A stretch of DNA of 64,000 nucleotides, from positions 1 to 64,000 of the forward strand of contig NCSJ02000145.1 of NCBI GenBank assembly GCA_002812745.2, given 5' to 3'. Within the stretch, counting starts at the first letter, position 1; every line of letters starts with the position of its first letter. Below, piece after piece: positions 46,529-58,087 of the stretch. A program made the position numbers and the translations under genes. The notes beneath the pieces are model-generated. The model was not told the DNA's origin. It saw only the letters and a list, made by a program, of their open reading frames with translations, and searched no databases. Origin of the DNA: Scytalidium lignicola. Taxonomy: Eukaryota; Ascomycota; Leotiomycetes.

Positions 46529-47190
46529 AACACCACCAAGGAATAGAGACGTTCTGCCATCTCGTGTCGAAAGGAAGTAATATGCTAGGTAATAACATTA
46601 TACATAAAAACACATTAAATCGACTTCGATATTAGGAATATTTCCCGTTACCATTTTTATATGTGTTTGTTTTCCAGATATTGTTTTGCAAGATAACCCA
46701 ATAAATAACGGAATTTAATCATTTCCCCCTAATATCTCCTATTCATTAAAATATCCCCCTTGTCCACATACCAAATTTTCAAATTCTACATACTCCAACT
46801 CTCATTTCACTGACCTCTTCCCCGATACCAAATAAACTCTTCTGTATGTCAATCTTCTCTCCTATTCCTAACATTATTCAATTTTCTATTCCTCCGTAAT
46901 TCCAAAAATTCCCTCCTTCCGCCCGACCGATCTAATCTCCTTTTATCATTTCGTCTCTATTCTCCATGCGCAAAGAATCCTTTAAAACCCATCCGTTGAA
47001 TCCTTTTTGGAGGGCCCCTTTTCAGCAGCCTTACTCTCGTTCCGGCATTTACACCATAGTACACGTGTACGTGGGTTTGCTGAGAATGTCAAAAAAACCC
47101 CGCCGCAAGCGTGAAATTGTATTTAGTTCCTTGTCAAATCTATTATTGGACGATTAAGTCAGCGCTAGCAGTGCTGCAAACGCCACTGCG
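46529..47190. other. Intergenic, downstream of the aldehyde dehydrogenase
   Basis: Pyrimidine-rich in its middle (46720-46960). The 63-codon plus frame at 46966-47157 has no similarity I know and is not called a gene. Confidence 0.4.
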
Positions 47191-47393
47191 GGGTGTCAGA
47201 GATGATTCGTCCCCTCTTGTAAGGCTGTGAACCAATCATTGACGCAATTTATTTCCAAGAGTCGCAAAATGATTATCGCTATTTTGAAATTCCCATACCA
47301 TTCCACGAATAACTGAAGTAGCATCAGATAATATCCTGATTCGGCAGAAAAGCTCTCACTTATAGGGGGAGGGCGAATCATTTCTGACACTCC
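47191..47393. mobile_element. Short inverted-repeat element (MITE-like), about 200 bp
   Basis: GTGTCAGAGATGATTCGTCC at 47193-47212 pairs with GGGCGAATCATTTCTGACAC at 47371-47390, with two mismatches in 20. The arms sit at the outer ends of a 200-bp non-coding stretch. No target duplication could be fixed, so the exact ends are open. Confidence 0.6.
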
Positions 47394-47654
47394 CTTATGT
47401 ACTAACTGTGGAAGCTGGTGGGAATGTCTGATGATATCATCACGTGACTATAACCCTGACTATTCCTAGATGTGTCCAAAATATGGGGGTCGGAGATTAT
47501 ATCGGGATTTAACACAGGTGGAGGTCCCAAGAGAGAATATGATTGCATGTGGAATTAAGAGTTATGACATTCCATTTTAAAAATTGTACATTACTCCCAT
47601 ATACGCCCGCTCCATGTAACTCCTGTGGCGATATCGTGACATATACAATTCCTC
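47394..47654. other. Spacer 3' of the C2H2 regulator
   Basis: AT-rich, no gene or repeat recognised. Confidence 0.35.
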
Positions 47655-50622
47655 CTATGATCTCATAGCCTCCTCTTCACGAAGTAGCATTCGTCCAAAT
47701 ACCCCCGAAATCTTAGAGCCCATCCCCCAAACCTTCAGCCTCTGGGTCATCTCCGCAAAGACCGTCAAGATCAAGATCGGGGCCTCAGGATGGACGAGAT
47801 TTCCTACAGACTCTACAGCTGCTCTCCCACCATTCTCAATCCATGCCTTTCGCGTCAGAGTGGTCATGGGATTCGTAGCAAACATCGGAGGATCCAGTCG
47901 CACTGGAGTTGTGTTTCTTTCTTCTGGTGTCATAATGTAGCATTTGGCAAACGCCCACAGGATGATGCCGCCGAGGAAGACAGAAAGGGGCTCGTGGGGT
48001 GAGTTGAGAGGATAGCGACGTTGAATGCAGAGGACTTGACTTGCATGCCAGGCTAATTCCCTTCCTGCCCGTGGGTCTTTCTTAAAGTGTTGAGTCACTG
48101 CTCCGAGGGCGTCATCCATGGTTTGATCTGTCCGGGTCCCCACCCACGGAGAGTCATCAGGGGTTTCATATCCTGCAGCCCACATCCGAGCAGCTCGAGT
48201 TATCAGGTCGACAATTTGGCCCGCTGCAAAGATATGACTATAATGCACGGCCACTGCAACCCGTAAAGTCTGGCGTAGATTGATAGCTTGCGAGATGTCG
48301 CTCCATACCGTTTCATACAGTCCCGTCATTCCAGCAGATATATTAGTGCGCGCTTCCTTCACGGCAGCATCTCCCTTTTGGCCCCAGAGTATTGACGAAT
48401 ATTTGGACTCAGATAGATCCTGGTAGTTCTCTAGTAGCCGCCCATAGCAGCGAACAAGAAGTCGCTTGGTCAAAGGGTCCGTTCGACTAAAGGGAAAAGA
48501 GGCACGTCCCAATTCTGTGAGGAGGCTAGCGAGAGATGTCGACGTAGGTAATCCACGAGGCATTGACTCCGACCAAGGCAAACCAGTAGACCAAGCAAAG
48601 GCTGTTGGCGCTTCCCAGGATATCTGCTCGCAAGGTAGTTCTGACGGGCAGTCTTCTAATTTTATGCATGGTGATTGCTTTGAGGATGCAACGTATAAGC
48701 AGTCGAATTCCTGACAATCATTATTAGCACAGGGGTAAATATCCGTGGTTAAAAACCCACAAAGAGAAACCAAGCAAATCGTTTGACTTGCTCCCGTGAG
48801 ATCCATTCTAACCATGTGTGCTGGGTGTTTTCTGGGGGACGAGGTGGTGGCTCTTGAATTTTACCTCCAAACAAGTTCATGTATCTACCAGTGCTTAGAA
48901 GGCGAGACCTCAAGGAGTCCGCCATCTCGAATAATCTACGAGATCCGGAACCAATTGCATGAATATATTGAAGGAGAAGTGCTATCCCATAGCTAGGAGA
49001 TCTTAGGAATCTCGAGTCGTATTCAGCCTAATTAAATGCTGTTAGATCTGTAACATGGGTGGAGCGATGGAGTACAAACCATCCAACCAGCTGAACGCCG
49101 ACACAATTCTGCCAAAGTGTTTGCAAACTCACCAGACTTTTCAATATCCGAATAACAAGCACCAATACAAGCCATAGACAAGACCAATATCAAAGGCGTC
49201 TCTTTCACTTTGAAAGTCGGTCGGTGAATAATCGGCCAAAACTATAGAATGGTTAGCAGAGAAGTACTAGGTAGAGATGTCGCTAGGAAACCAACCTCAT
49301 GAAAACGTAAAAAGTACAGATCTACAAAATGGTTCAGTATCTCAGGTCTAGGTAGAGAATCAAATAATTTGACATCTTCTTGCCAGGGATGATGTTCGAA
49401 AGGTAAACTTAAAATCTCGACGATGCTTTTCCTGGTCGTCTCATCAAGAACGGATGCAGTATAATCCGGACCAAGACCAAGAGGAGCAAGATTTGATGAT
49501 GACCAATTCTCCTCTCCACTACCACTTCCACCGTGAGTACTAGGTGACAAGGATGGAACAGCAACTCGCCGCTCCTCTCTTGAGGTATGCCATTCTAGCG
49601 GCCATGGGTCGGAGGAAGAACATCTGGCAATGGAAAATGGTTGCAGCTGGGCTGTCAGGGAAGATCTCGCACCGCGTGGGGTATATCCGGTGAATTGTGA
49701 GTCCTTTTCCAAATTCGCCGACGGTTCTGGTGCAATTTCAGTAGGTCCTTGGAGTCCACTTGGAGAATTAGCCATATTGCCATCATTGATAGGAGAAGGG
49801 AGATAAGCGAAGAACGACGTGGTGGCCATGGTGTCAAGCGAATTACCAGACAACTCTGGAAAGAAGAGGTTGGAATCGTTTTGTAACGGTGTAAGATTCT
49901 CTTCACCGTTCATCCAATCCAAGAGTGACAGATCTTGATCCAATTGATAATCTGCATGATTAGTTTCGGGGTCTTTTAGTCATTTGAGGATAAGTTACCT
50001 GGCAGCATAAAAGTTGGCTGAGCAGTATTTGGAGATTGCGGAAGTTGGAACTCTGCAATTGTTTCATTTACCAGTACGGCAGGTCCTTCCGAGCTACTTC
50101 CCAGCTCATCGGTTGCTGCGGCTGGCGAAGGAATTGGTGAAGGCATTGTTGCACGTACATCAGGTAGGTCTTCCTTATTACTAGGTTGCTGACAGTTTTT
50201 CGCTCTGACATCGCGTCCAATTGGTTAGTCAGACCCTCAAGATGTCTTGATTTGTTGATATTTCCCTTACTTGTTTTGCTTAGGACTTAATTTTGGCCGG
50301 CCTTTCTTTCGAGGTTCACAGAATATGCCATGCACGAGACGATAATGTCGCAGAAGAACATCCCTATTTAGTAACAGATCAGAACAAGCATCACTAGTCC
50401 CGGTGGCCGAGATATAAATGGTGATTTCGTGCGGCATTGGGATGCGTACCTTCTCGAGAATCTGCTGTGACACTCTGAACAGGCTGGTAGCTCTACCGAA
50501 GGACGAGAGGTGTGGGCAGTCTTTCGATGCCGTTCAAGATGATCCTGTCGAGATAGTACCAAGGAACACAAATCACACACGAACTCCCTCGACACATTGG
50601 AGGTGGCTTTTAGGGAGTGCAT
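47655..50622 (-). CDS. C2H2 zinc-finger transcription factor with Fungal_trans domain
   Basis: Nuclear regulator. Seven exons (50622-50450, 50363-50271, 50204-49999, 49951-49296, 49241-49080, 49027-48761, 48710-47655) join in frame to 870 aa. Finger 1 is CDLCSLVLSRQDHLERHRKTAH; finger 2 (CSECHSRFSRRDVLLRHYRLVH) is completed only by splicing. A basic KKGRPKLSPKQNK follows. The middle is Ser/Pro-rich. The Fungal_trans-like domain begins at LYFLRFHEFWPIIHRPTF and MACIGACYSD. Residues after about 550 are the usual helical tail. An in-frame ATG at 50814 would add 64 residues. It lies at the edge of the branched-chain gene set and may control it; a CCGGATCCGG site lies 250 bp upstream. Confidence 0.88.
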
Positions 50623-50870
50623 CTCGGTGGGTTTGCGGTTGAGGAATAGAGAATGCAATCGCCAATACAATTCAGCGGCATTGACACCCGTCACTGACAA
50701 TGGGATAATTGGAGGGTTTGGAGCCTGGTGCTGATGATGTTCGGATAGAAGGTTGGAGGTGCAAGTAGCAAAGAGGCAGAGGTGAGGGTTCACGATCTTG
50801 CCAATCCATTCCACGTGATCTAACTGACCTCGCTAGCCGCACTAGCGCTCCCCGCTGCGGGGTTGCATCT

Positions 50871-50880
50871 CCGGATCCGG
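50871..50880. promoter_or_regulatory. CCGGATCCGG palindrome upstream of the C2H2 regulator
   Basis: Matches CCGGNNCCGG, the full palindrome reported for Leu3-type regulators, about 250 bp before the chosen ATG. A second CCGGATCC half lies near 50936. Confidence 0.4.
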
Positions 50881-51592
50881 ATGCACTAATTAGCATGGAA
50901 AGCCCCGGCTGTGCATGTTTGTTGTCGCCGTTCAACCGGATCCACGCAGGCTACATGACCTCCAGCCAATTGAATGTGGCTAGTGTGTATCCCTGCATAT
51001 GTCACCGCCGGAGCCAAGCCACGTGATGTTACTTCAGCTACAGTACGGAAGTACAAGTGCACGTGCTGCTGATGCCTGATAGGGCAACACTGATGTCCAT
51101 GAGCAGTAATAAAATGGATGCAGTTAAAAAGGCAAGACATACGGAGTACAAGCTTTATTGACCTTCAAAGTGGCAGCGGACTCGTGCACGCACTATGCCC
51201 AAAGCAAAGGGACGCTAAACTCCGAGGAGCAGGTTCTTATCTATTAGCACGCGCCCAGGATTGAATTAAAGCAAACAAACAGTTGAATATAATTAATATA
51301 ACTCTTAAACTTTTTATATTCTTACGTAAGTTATAATATTTTAATATATAGTAGAGTATAATCTTAAGAATTAATATCGGAGATTAACTAAAGAATACGA
51401 GCCTTTAGAAGAACCTCTTAAAGGTATTCCATTCCACAGGTGGTGGTGTAGATCAAAGGGGGTAGTAGTGAAGATCATAACCCGTATTTGAGGATGTCCC
51501 AAGACAGGTGCACGAGCCAGATCCAGGTTATAGCACATCATCAGCGAGTTCTGAAGTCTGATTAGGGGTACATTACGTAATTCTTGGATCTA
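50881..51592. other. Intergenic upstream of the C2H2 regulator, with an AT-rich patch
   Basis: 51270-51400 is strikingly AT-rich against its surroundings and could be a transposon scrap. Nothing coding was identified. Confidence 0.4.
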
Positions 51593-51950
51593 CTGGAAAG
51601 TAAAATTTACTGCAAAATCAATCAAAACTACCCTTAGTAAACTCAACAATCACTTTATTAAATTTAACTATATTTTGTATTTTGATTATTTGATTATTGT
51701 GTAATGTTTTTGTAGAGTTTTATGCAATTAGCATTCATAGTTTAAGTTATATAATAAAATAACTTTGATTTTAATATCTAAAATCAAATACGACACTGTT
51801 ACACATATTTGAGGAGCAAAAAAAAAACATAATATTTAGAATTGTAACATAATAATATTATTCCACAAAATTTTATTTTGCAAAACTCTATGGTTGTTAA
51901 GTTATTATAAGATGATTTTGTTCGATTTTGCGGTAAATTTTGCTGTCCAG
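51593..51950. mobile_element. 358-bp MITE with TA target duplication
   Basis: Left tip CTGGAAAGTAAAATTTACTG and right tip (reversed) CTGGACAGCAAAATTTACCG extend as an imperfect inverted repeat of about 38 bp. TA flanks both ends (51591-51592, 51951-51952). The inside is AT-rich and non-coding. Mismatches between arms are mostly C/T, as RIP would leave. TA duplication and size suggest a non-autonomous Tc1/mariner-pogo derivative; the tips differ from those of the pogo-like element at 14.7 kb. Confidence 0.75.
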
Positions 51951-51952
51951 TA

Positions 51953-52669
51953 GGCCTGGGTGTCTGGTAAGTCCGGGAATTATGTTACAAGACAGAATTT
52001 ACGTGTCAAGACATGACCCAGCCGGTACTGATATAGTAAGTTAGCCTTAAAAGCCTTAGAATTCAGGAATTTTGGGGACAGGGTTAATGCATAATGTGAC
52101 TCCTCAGGCTGCGAAATCTTTCAAAAACAGAAAGCTCTGATAATAGCTCCACTTTTCGCAGATCAGAGACTCCGGAGAACGGCCAGCAGTTCTAGCAAAC
52201 GCTACAGTGTTAGGCGGTTGCTCTTGCTTCCTACGAAAGGGATTGTAGATGACACTATTTGGGTTGCACCGTGTACAGGTAAAATGACGAATTGTAGCTC
52301 GGACTTAAGATCCAAATAAGAGACATTGTATGATGAAGTCCTCTCCTACGGAGTACTTGGCAAGAAGCATGAAGGCATGGTGAGATAACTCCAGGCTTGA
52401 TATGTGGAAGTGGCTTGAACGGAACACGGAGAATGGAACCAAGTGGAAGTGTACGCGGAGGTGTACGTGCAACATCAGCACTGCATGGCTGCCCAACCAC
52501 TTCCTAACTCTTCCGTATCACTCCTGGATAGAGCCAAGAAACCCAACCACTGACGGAACATATGGGATATCTCTAGCTTGTATGAAAAGGGGTGATATCT
52601 AGCGCGCGCCTCTGATAGTGTCGACGTTGCCGAGAGTAATGCTTGAAAGCTACAACAGAATATAAAAAA
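51953..52669. other. Intergenic upstream of the receptor pseudogene
   Basis: No domain in the short frames at 52255-52602 on either strand. Probably the old promoter region of the receptor gene. Confidence 0.35.
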
Positions 52670-55600
52670 GTGGCCGAAGCAATCGGCCTCGTTGCCAGTA
52701 TTATTGCTGTTGTCGAGACTTCTGGACGGTTGATCAAGTTATGCAAAGACTATATTGAATCCGTCCACAATGCCCCGCGGTTTCTTGCTCATATTCAAGA
52801 GAAGGCGTCTTCGCTGAGGGATGTCTTGGAGGACATGCAACGATTGTGCGAATCACATCCCATTTCATCTAAGAATTTGAAGCGTCTGATGGATCCCCAT
52901 GGTGCTCTCACGGAATGTCAGGATGTGGTTAAGCATTTGGAGCAGCTTATCAACATTGGCAGCAATGGAACAGCATCGAGGAAACGGTTCAAGATCCAGG
53001 CAGCGATGGCTAAATTTTCATGGCCATTGAAAGAGGGCAAAGCCCAGAAACTGCTCGAAGACTTGCAACGGTATCAAACGACAACAAGCTTGGCGCTAGA
53101 TCTGGAATCAGCGTAAGAAATATCATGACTCCTTTTGGTCTTGAACCAGTCGTCTTATCTAACATGTTGTCGATCTAAGATACAACACAGGGACTATCTT
53201 AAATGGATTAGGCCAGCTACAAAAGTTCAAAGATGACCAGGAGCGTGGCAACCGCCAGAAGGCTATAGTGGAATGGCTAGTCTCAAGAGTCTATGGTAAT
53301 GATCAGAGAAGGTATATGGACCAGAGATTGCCAGAAACTGGTCTGTGGCTCCTGGACTCGGAAGAGTTCCGTGCATGGCGATATTCTGAAAAGTCTACAC
53401 TGTTCTGTCACGGAATCCCTGGGGCCGGCAAGACAACTATCACTGCTATCGTCATAGATAGTCTTTACAAGAGCTTTCAACACCGATCTAGTGTCGGCAT
53501 TGCTTTCGTTTATTTCAACGACCAGCAGCAGGTTGAACAAAGGGCAGAGAACTTCCTCAGTAACCTTCTTGGGCAGTTCATTCAGAGCCTGCCAGATTCA
53601 CCTGATATGTGGGAATCCGTTGAGCATCTATACCAGCTCCACCACAGCAAGCATAGCCCCCCTACTCTGAATGAGGTGTTGGATGCTTTGCACGATGTCG
53701 CTGCACGCTACAGTAAAGTTTTTATTATCCTCGATGCATTGGACGAATACCCAATTCCCAACGACTGCTCGAGATTCTTGTCCAAGATCCTAGCCTTACA
53801 GTTGGAAAGGAGGGTCGGCATCTTCGCAACCTCAAGACTTAGTAGAGATGCAAAACAGTTTGAAGAGGGAGATAGGTTGTGCTTATCTAAAAATATCCGA
53901 GCAAGCAAGGAAGATATCCAGAAATACCTGGATCATAAAATCCCAGAAATGAAATGTATTCAGCAAAATATGAAACTGCAAGACGAAATTAGGGCTCAAA
54001 TTGGCGAAAAGGCCGATGGGGTGTATGCAAACCTGCTATTCTAGTCTCAATCCCGGGTATAGTTTGCTAACCTTTAGCCAGGTTTCTCCTAGCAAAACTC
54101 CACATGGAATCCTTAGCTGACAAACGGACAATTCGTGAAATAAATTATGAGCTGGAAAATATCCAAAACGGTGCCGATATCTCTAAAGCCTTGGATGATG
54201 CATACCAGCATATCTGGAACAGAATCGAGCGCTGGGGAAGAAGCTCGAAGAGACTTGCTGAGATGGCCTTAGCATGGGTGACATGTGCAGTGAGGCCCCT
54301 GACAGAACTAGAACTTCGTCATGCACTTGCAATAAACAGCGACATGCGTCAATTCGATGAAGACAATATTACGAGCACAGATGAGATCTTGAGCGTATGT
54401 GCAGGGCTGCTCACCATAGACAGTACGAGTAGTCTCGTCCAGTTGGCCCACTCCACTGCGAAGGAATACCTAGGCAGGAAATGGAGTAATTGGTTCCGAC
54501 GGGCGCAGAAAAGTATTGCTGAGACGTGCATTACATACCTCTGCTTCGACGAGTTTTCTCAGGGTCCATTCGCCGACATCCAGTGGTTTGGACCTGGTGA
54601 AATGGAACACGTCGCTCAGAAAAAACCACTGCTAAAATATGTATCGTCTTATTGGGGTCATCACTTGTCCCGAGCACGGAAAGATGCAACAGAAATAAAA
54701 GATTTGGAAGCTCTACCCCTTATAGATTTATTACTTCTCAAGCTCTCCCAAATGCCAAATAATATGCTCTTTTCATTCCAAGTAAACTATACAGCTTACG
54801 CCACCATTTTCCGAGTAATATTCGGTGTGTCCACGTGGTCAGTTGCTTGTGCATTGCTGAGTTTATCGACACGCTCAAAGAAAACAACTTGTTAGAACAC
54901 GATGCACGGGATGACAGTGGCCAGACAGCCTTGCACTGGGCCGCTGCCAGGGAAGATGAGGATACCCTGGAAATGGTGCAGAAACTGGTCCAACGTGGAT
55001 TCGATATCAATGCGACTGACGATGAATGCCGTACACCACTTCACTATGCATGCCACAGCGGTCATGTAGGGGTTGTAAAATTCCCTCTAGATAGTGGAGC
55101 AGACCGAGAAATTGGGAACGGCTCAGTCACCCCGTTAGTTGAGGCATCTTACAACTGTCATGCAAAGATCGTAGGGGTCTTACTAGACAAGGGAGCCGAC
55201 GTCAATGTCACAAGCAGTTTAGGTACCCCTCTACGGGTAGCAGTTTTGGCCGGTTCTAAGGAATGTGTCTCTCGGATCCTGATAGAAAATTCTGTTAAGA
55301 AATATTAGAAATGTGAACTAGGAACTGTACTTCATGAAGCCGCTTATTACGGCTACTCGGAAATTGAATCAACTCCTAAAGGCTGGCTTTGATGTGAACA
55401 AGACGGCCGGGGAATTCCACACTTCTTTGCAGGCTGCTGCCGCCGGATCAAACAACTTTTCAAGTCATAACGAAGCCATGAAAGTGGTTGAGCTGCTCCT
55501 AGAAAATGGTGCTGATGTGAACGCACGGGGAGGCCATTTCGAGACTGCTCTACAGGCAGCAACTATAAACAACCACGAGGAGATGGTTGCGAAGCTGATA

Positions 55601-57265
55601 GCATGCGGAGCCAATATCTCTATTCCCCTAAAGGGAAATGACCCTGGATCGCGCGATCAAATCCCTAGGATAGTCCGCGCAGCATTGAAACAGACCGTTA
55701 TCGCAATTATGATGAACAACGATAAAGGATTCGAGAAATTTACGGGTTTGTCACAGAGTGCATTTATTGAAGCTGTTCGGAGAAGAGATATCCAATCCAT
55801 CAAGACATCGGGGGAAATTTCGGTGCTAGCATTTGAGGAGATGGTTGCATTCGCAAGGAATGAAGAGAGAGGAAGAGTGAGACAAGAGACGCCAAAGATG
55901 ACACCAGGTTCTCTGAGTAGCATCCTCTATCGTCGATTCTTGAAATCGATTGCAGTTCCCACTACTCAGGTTACCACATTTGTCACGTCCCTTCTTCATC
56001 GTCCGGGTGCTATGAATAGGGAGATTGAAAGATCTCTAGCAAGAGTAAGCGCTTCAAGCAGCATTTCGAATACCGCAGGTTCTAAGTTAGAAATATTGAC
56101 ATCATCAGCGGTGTCAATACTGAGTAAAGCAATTGAGGTTGGTGATAGAGAAATAATACAGTTGTTGGCCAGTTACTGGGTGAGTGGCCTTCGACACATT
56201 ATCTTTCCAGGAAAATCTAGTGATCGAATGCTGGAAATGCTTGTCAATTCCCGGGTACTGGAGTTTGAGGACTTCTTTCGTTACAAGGACATAGCTAAAG
56301 CTGACATCTGGGCCAAGGTTGGCGTGGAATTACTTTCTGCAGCAATCGAAGGGCGCAAGGAAGACGAACGATTGGAGCAGTTGTCGGAGAGCTTCTCAAG
56401 GATGTGGTCTCTTGCCCTGCGCAGTATTATCGAGAGGAATTACATAGAGTATGGCAAGCTTGAGGAATTCCTGAGAAGTTTGAAGAATTACATGCTCAAA
56501 GGTGTCGAGTCAGGTAACATAGAAGATGTTAAGAGATCCGGGGTAGCCTGCATTGAAATCCTAGTCGCTATGGTAGCTGACGAAAATCCACACATAACAG
56601 ACATCATGGCAAAGCTGGTCACAAAAGGTTGGCGGTATACAATCGAACACGGCGGAGGGGATGATATCCATATAGGAATTCTGAAACAAGACTTTTGGAA
56701 TTATGTCAAGGGACGGAATTCCATCCGAGCCGAGAACCTAGGAGATGGTCTTCTAAAAGTTTTCCACGTCTCAGTACGTGATGGCCATAAAGATATCGAA
56801 AGGATTCTTTCTATCAACGCCATCAAAGTCGTGGAACGCGCGTTTCAAGATTATGAAGAAGCCATAATTAGTCAGATTGTCCACCAGCAGATCGGAAAAT
56901 TCATTCATATTGTGTCTCAAGTGGACCAGTCTCCTATCCACTACTTCAAATGCATATTCAGTTTGATTCTTACTGCTCAACATTTGGGTTCTACTAACGC
57001 TCAAAGGATTCTGGGTCACGAGTTCGTATTAATAATGACAGATCAGACGCAGGAACGAGATGCTTTGATGAAGCAAATTAGAAATCTTGCCTCGAGGTCT
57101 ACAAATGGTGAGGATATCACATCACCCCAAAAGGTTGTCATGCTTTTTCATACTGTATTGGGGAATTTTCCAGGATGGCGGGAGGCTACTCTTTCACTGA
57201 TGAAAGTTGAAAGTATATCGTTTGATCCACAGATTTCAGATACTTATATAGATGAAAAGTTTTAA
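52670..57265 (+). pseudogene. NACHT-ankyrin STAND receptor (NLR-like), broken
   Basis: Such proteins act in fungal non-self recognition and cell death. The N-terminal helical STAND domain starts AEAIGLVASIIAVVETSGRL; the codon where ATG is expected is GTG (52670). An intron (53113-53179) leads to the NACHT core: Walker A GIPGAGKTT near 53418, Walker B VFIILDALDEY near 53720. Ankyrin repeats are GQTALHWAAAREDEDTLEMV, CRTPLHYACHSGHVGVVK and ETALQAATINNHEEMVAKLI. A long helical C-terminus runs to 57265. Breaks: TAG at 54041-54043, a frameshift near 54830, TAG at 55306-55308, a frameshift near 55365. The open 643-codon tail shows the decay is recent. Confidence 0.8.
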
Positions 57266-58087
57266 AATAAATTCGGAAAGGATAAGCGTAGACTGAAGAT
57301 TCTTAATATAATTCCATTTTAAATTTCTCAGCATTGCGAAACCCTAATTTGTTTTACTAATTAAATATTATAAAGATATGTTCCGGCTGTACGTCAATTT
57401 CTCTCTCAGCCACCTTATCTCGCGGCTTTGCGTAGTTTGCCGGTATCCGACTTCGAATACTACCTGTTTATTGCCTGTCTGGTCTCTAGTGCTGATTTTG
57501 GATTTGCATTTGTCTGGATTATACTAGTTTGGAATTAAAACTCAATAGCTATTACTTGACTACTGCAAATTCCTGGATCTGGTGGATTTTGGGGATAACG
57601 GACAGCTATCATCACTGCCAGAATGGAACCTGATGCCTAGCTGGATCATGAACAGGCCAAAGAGGTGACGGAATGGCTATTTGAATTCAGCTGTCAACTG
57701 ATCACCCAGATCAGTCGTCCAGGCCAGAAGCAAAGTCTATCCTTGATCCATTTTATAGGTATTCTAGGTCTACATTTCTATAGCCTTGTTTATTTTGACG
57801 CTGTAGTGAAGAAACTTCAAAATATCACCAGTAGAGAAGTGTCCACAAAACAACGTGATTTAGATGCTCAGACGCATTATGTGATTACAACGAAGGATGT
57901 GGGCACTTGTAAACAACAGCGTATAAAATATCGTCATCCTAACACTCGTTGACCCAAGATCGGAAATGTAAAAACTAGAACTTGCATTTGGAATTTTAAA
58001 GGAGGAAGAGACATACAAGCAAGGAATCGTTTCCTTTTCATATCTATCTATCAAAGTCTTTGGTAGGCAGATTTAATATAGTATTAG
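57266..58087. other. Convergent spacer, receptor and nuclease-like gene
   Basis: Frame pieces at 57380-57540 and 57665-57952 (plus) look faintly protein-like but carry stops and no motif I can name. Possibly remains of another gene. Confidence 0.35.

Noticed and set aside
46966..47157. 63-codon plus frame with a basic C-terminus
   Set aside because: No similarity, no splice partner, and composition like the surrounding non-coding DNA.
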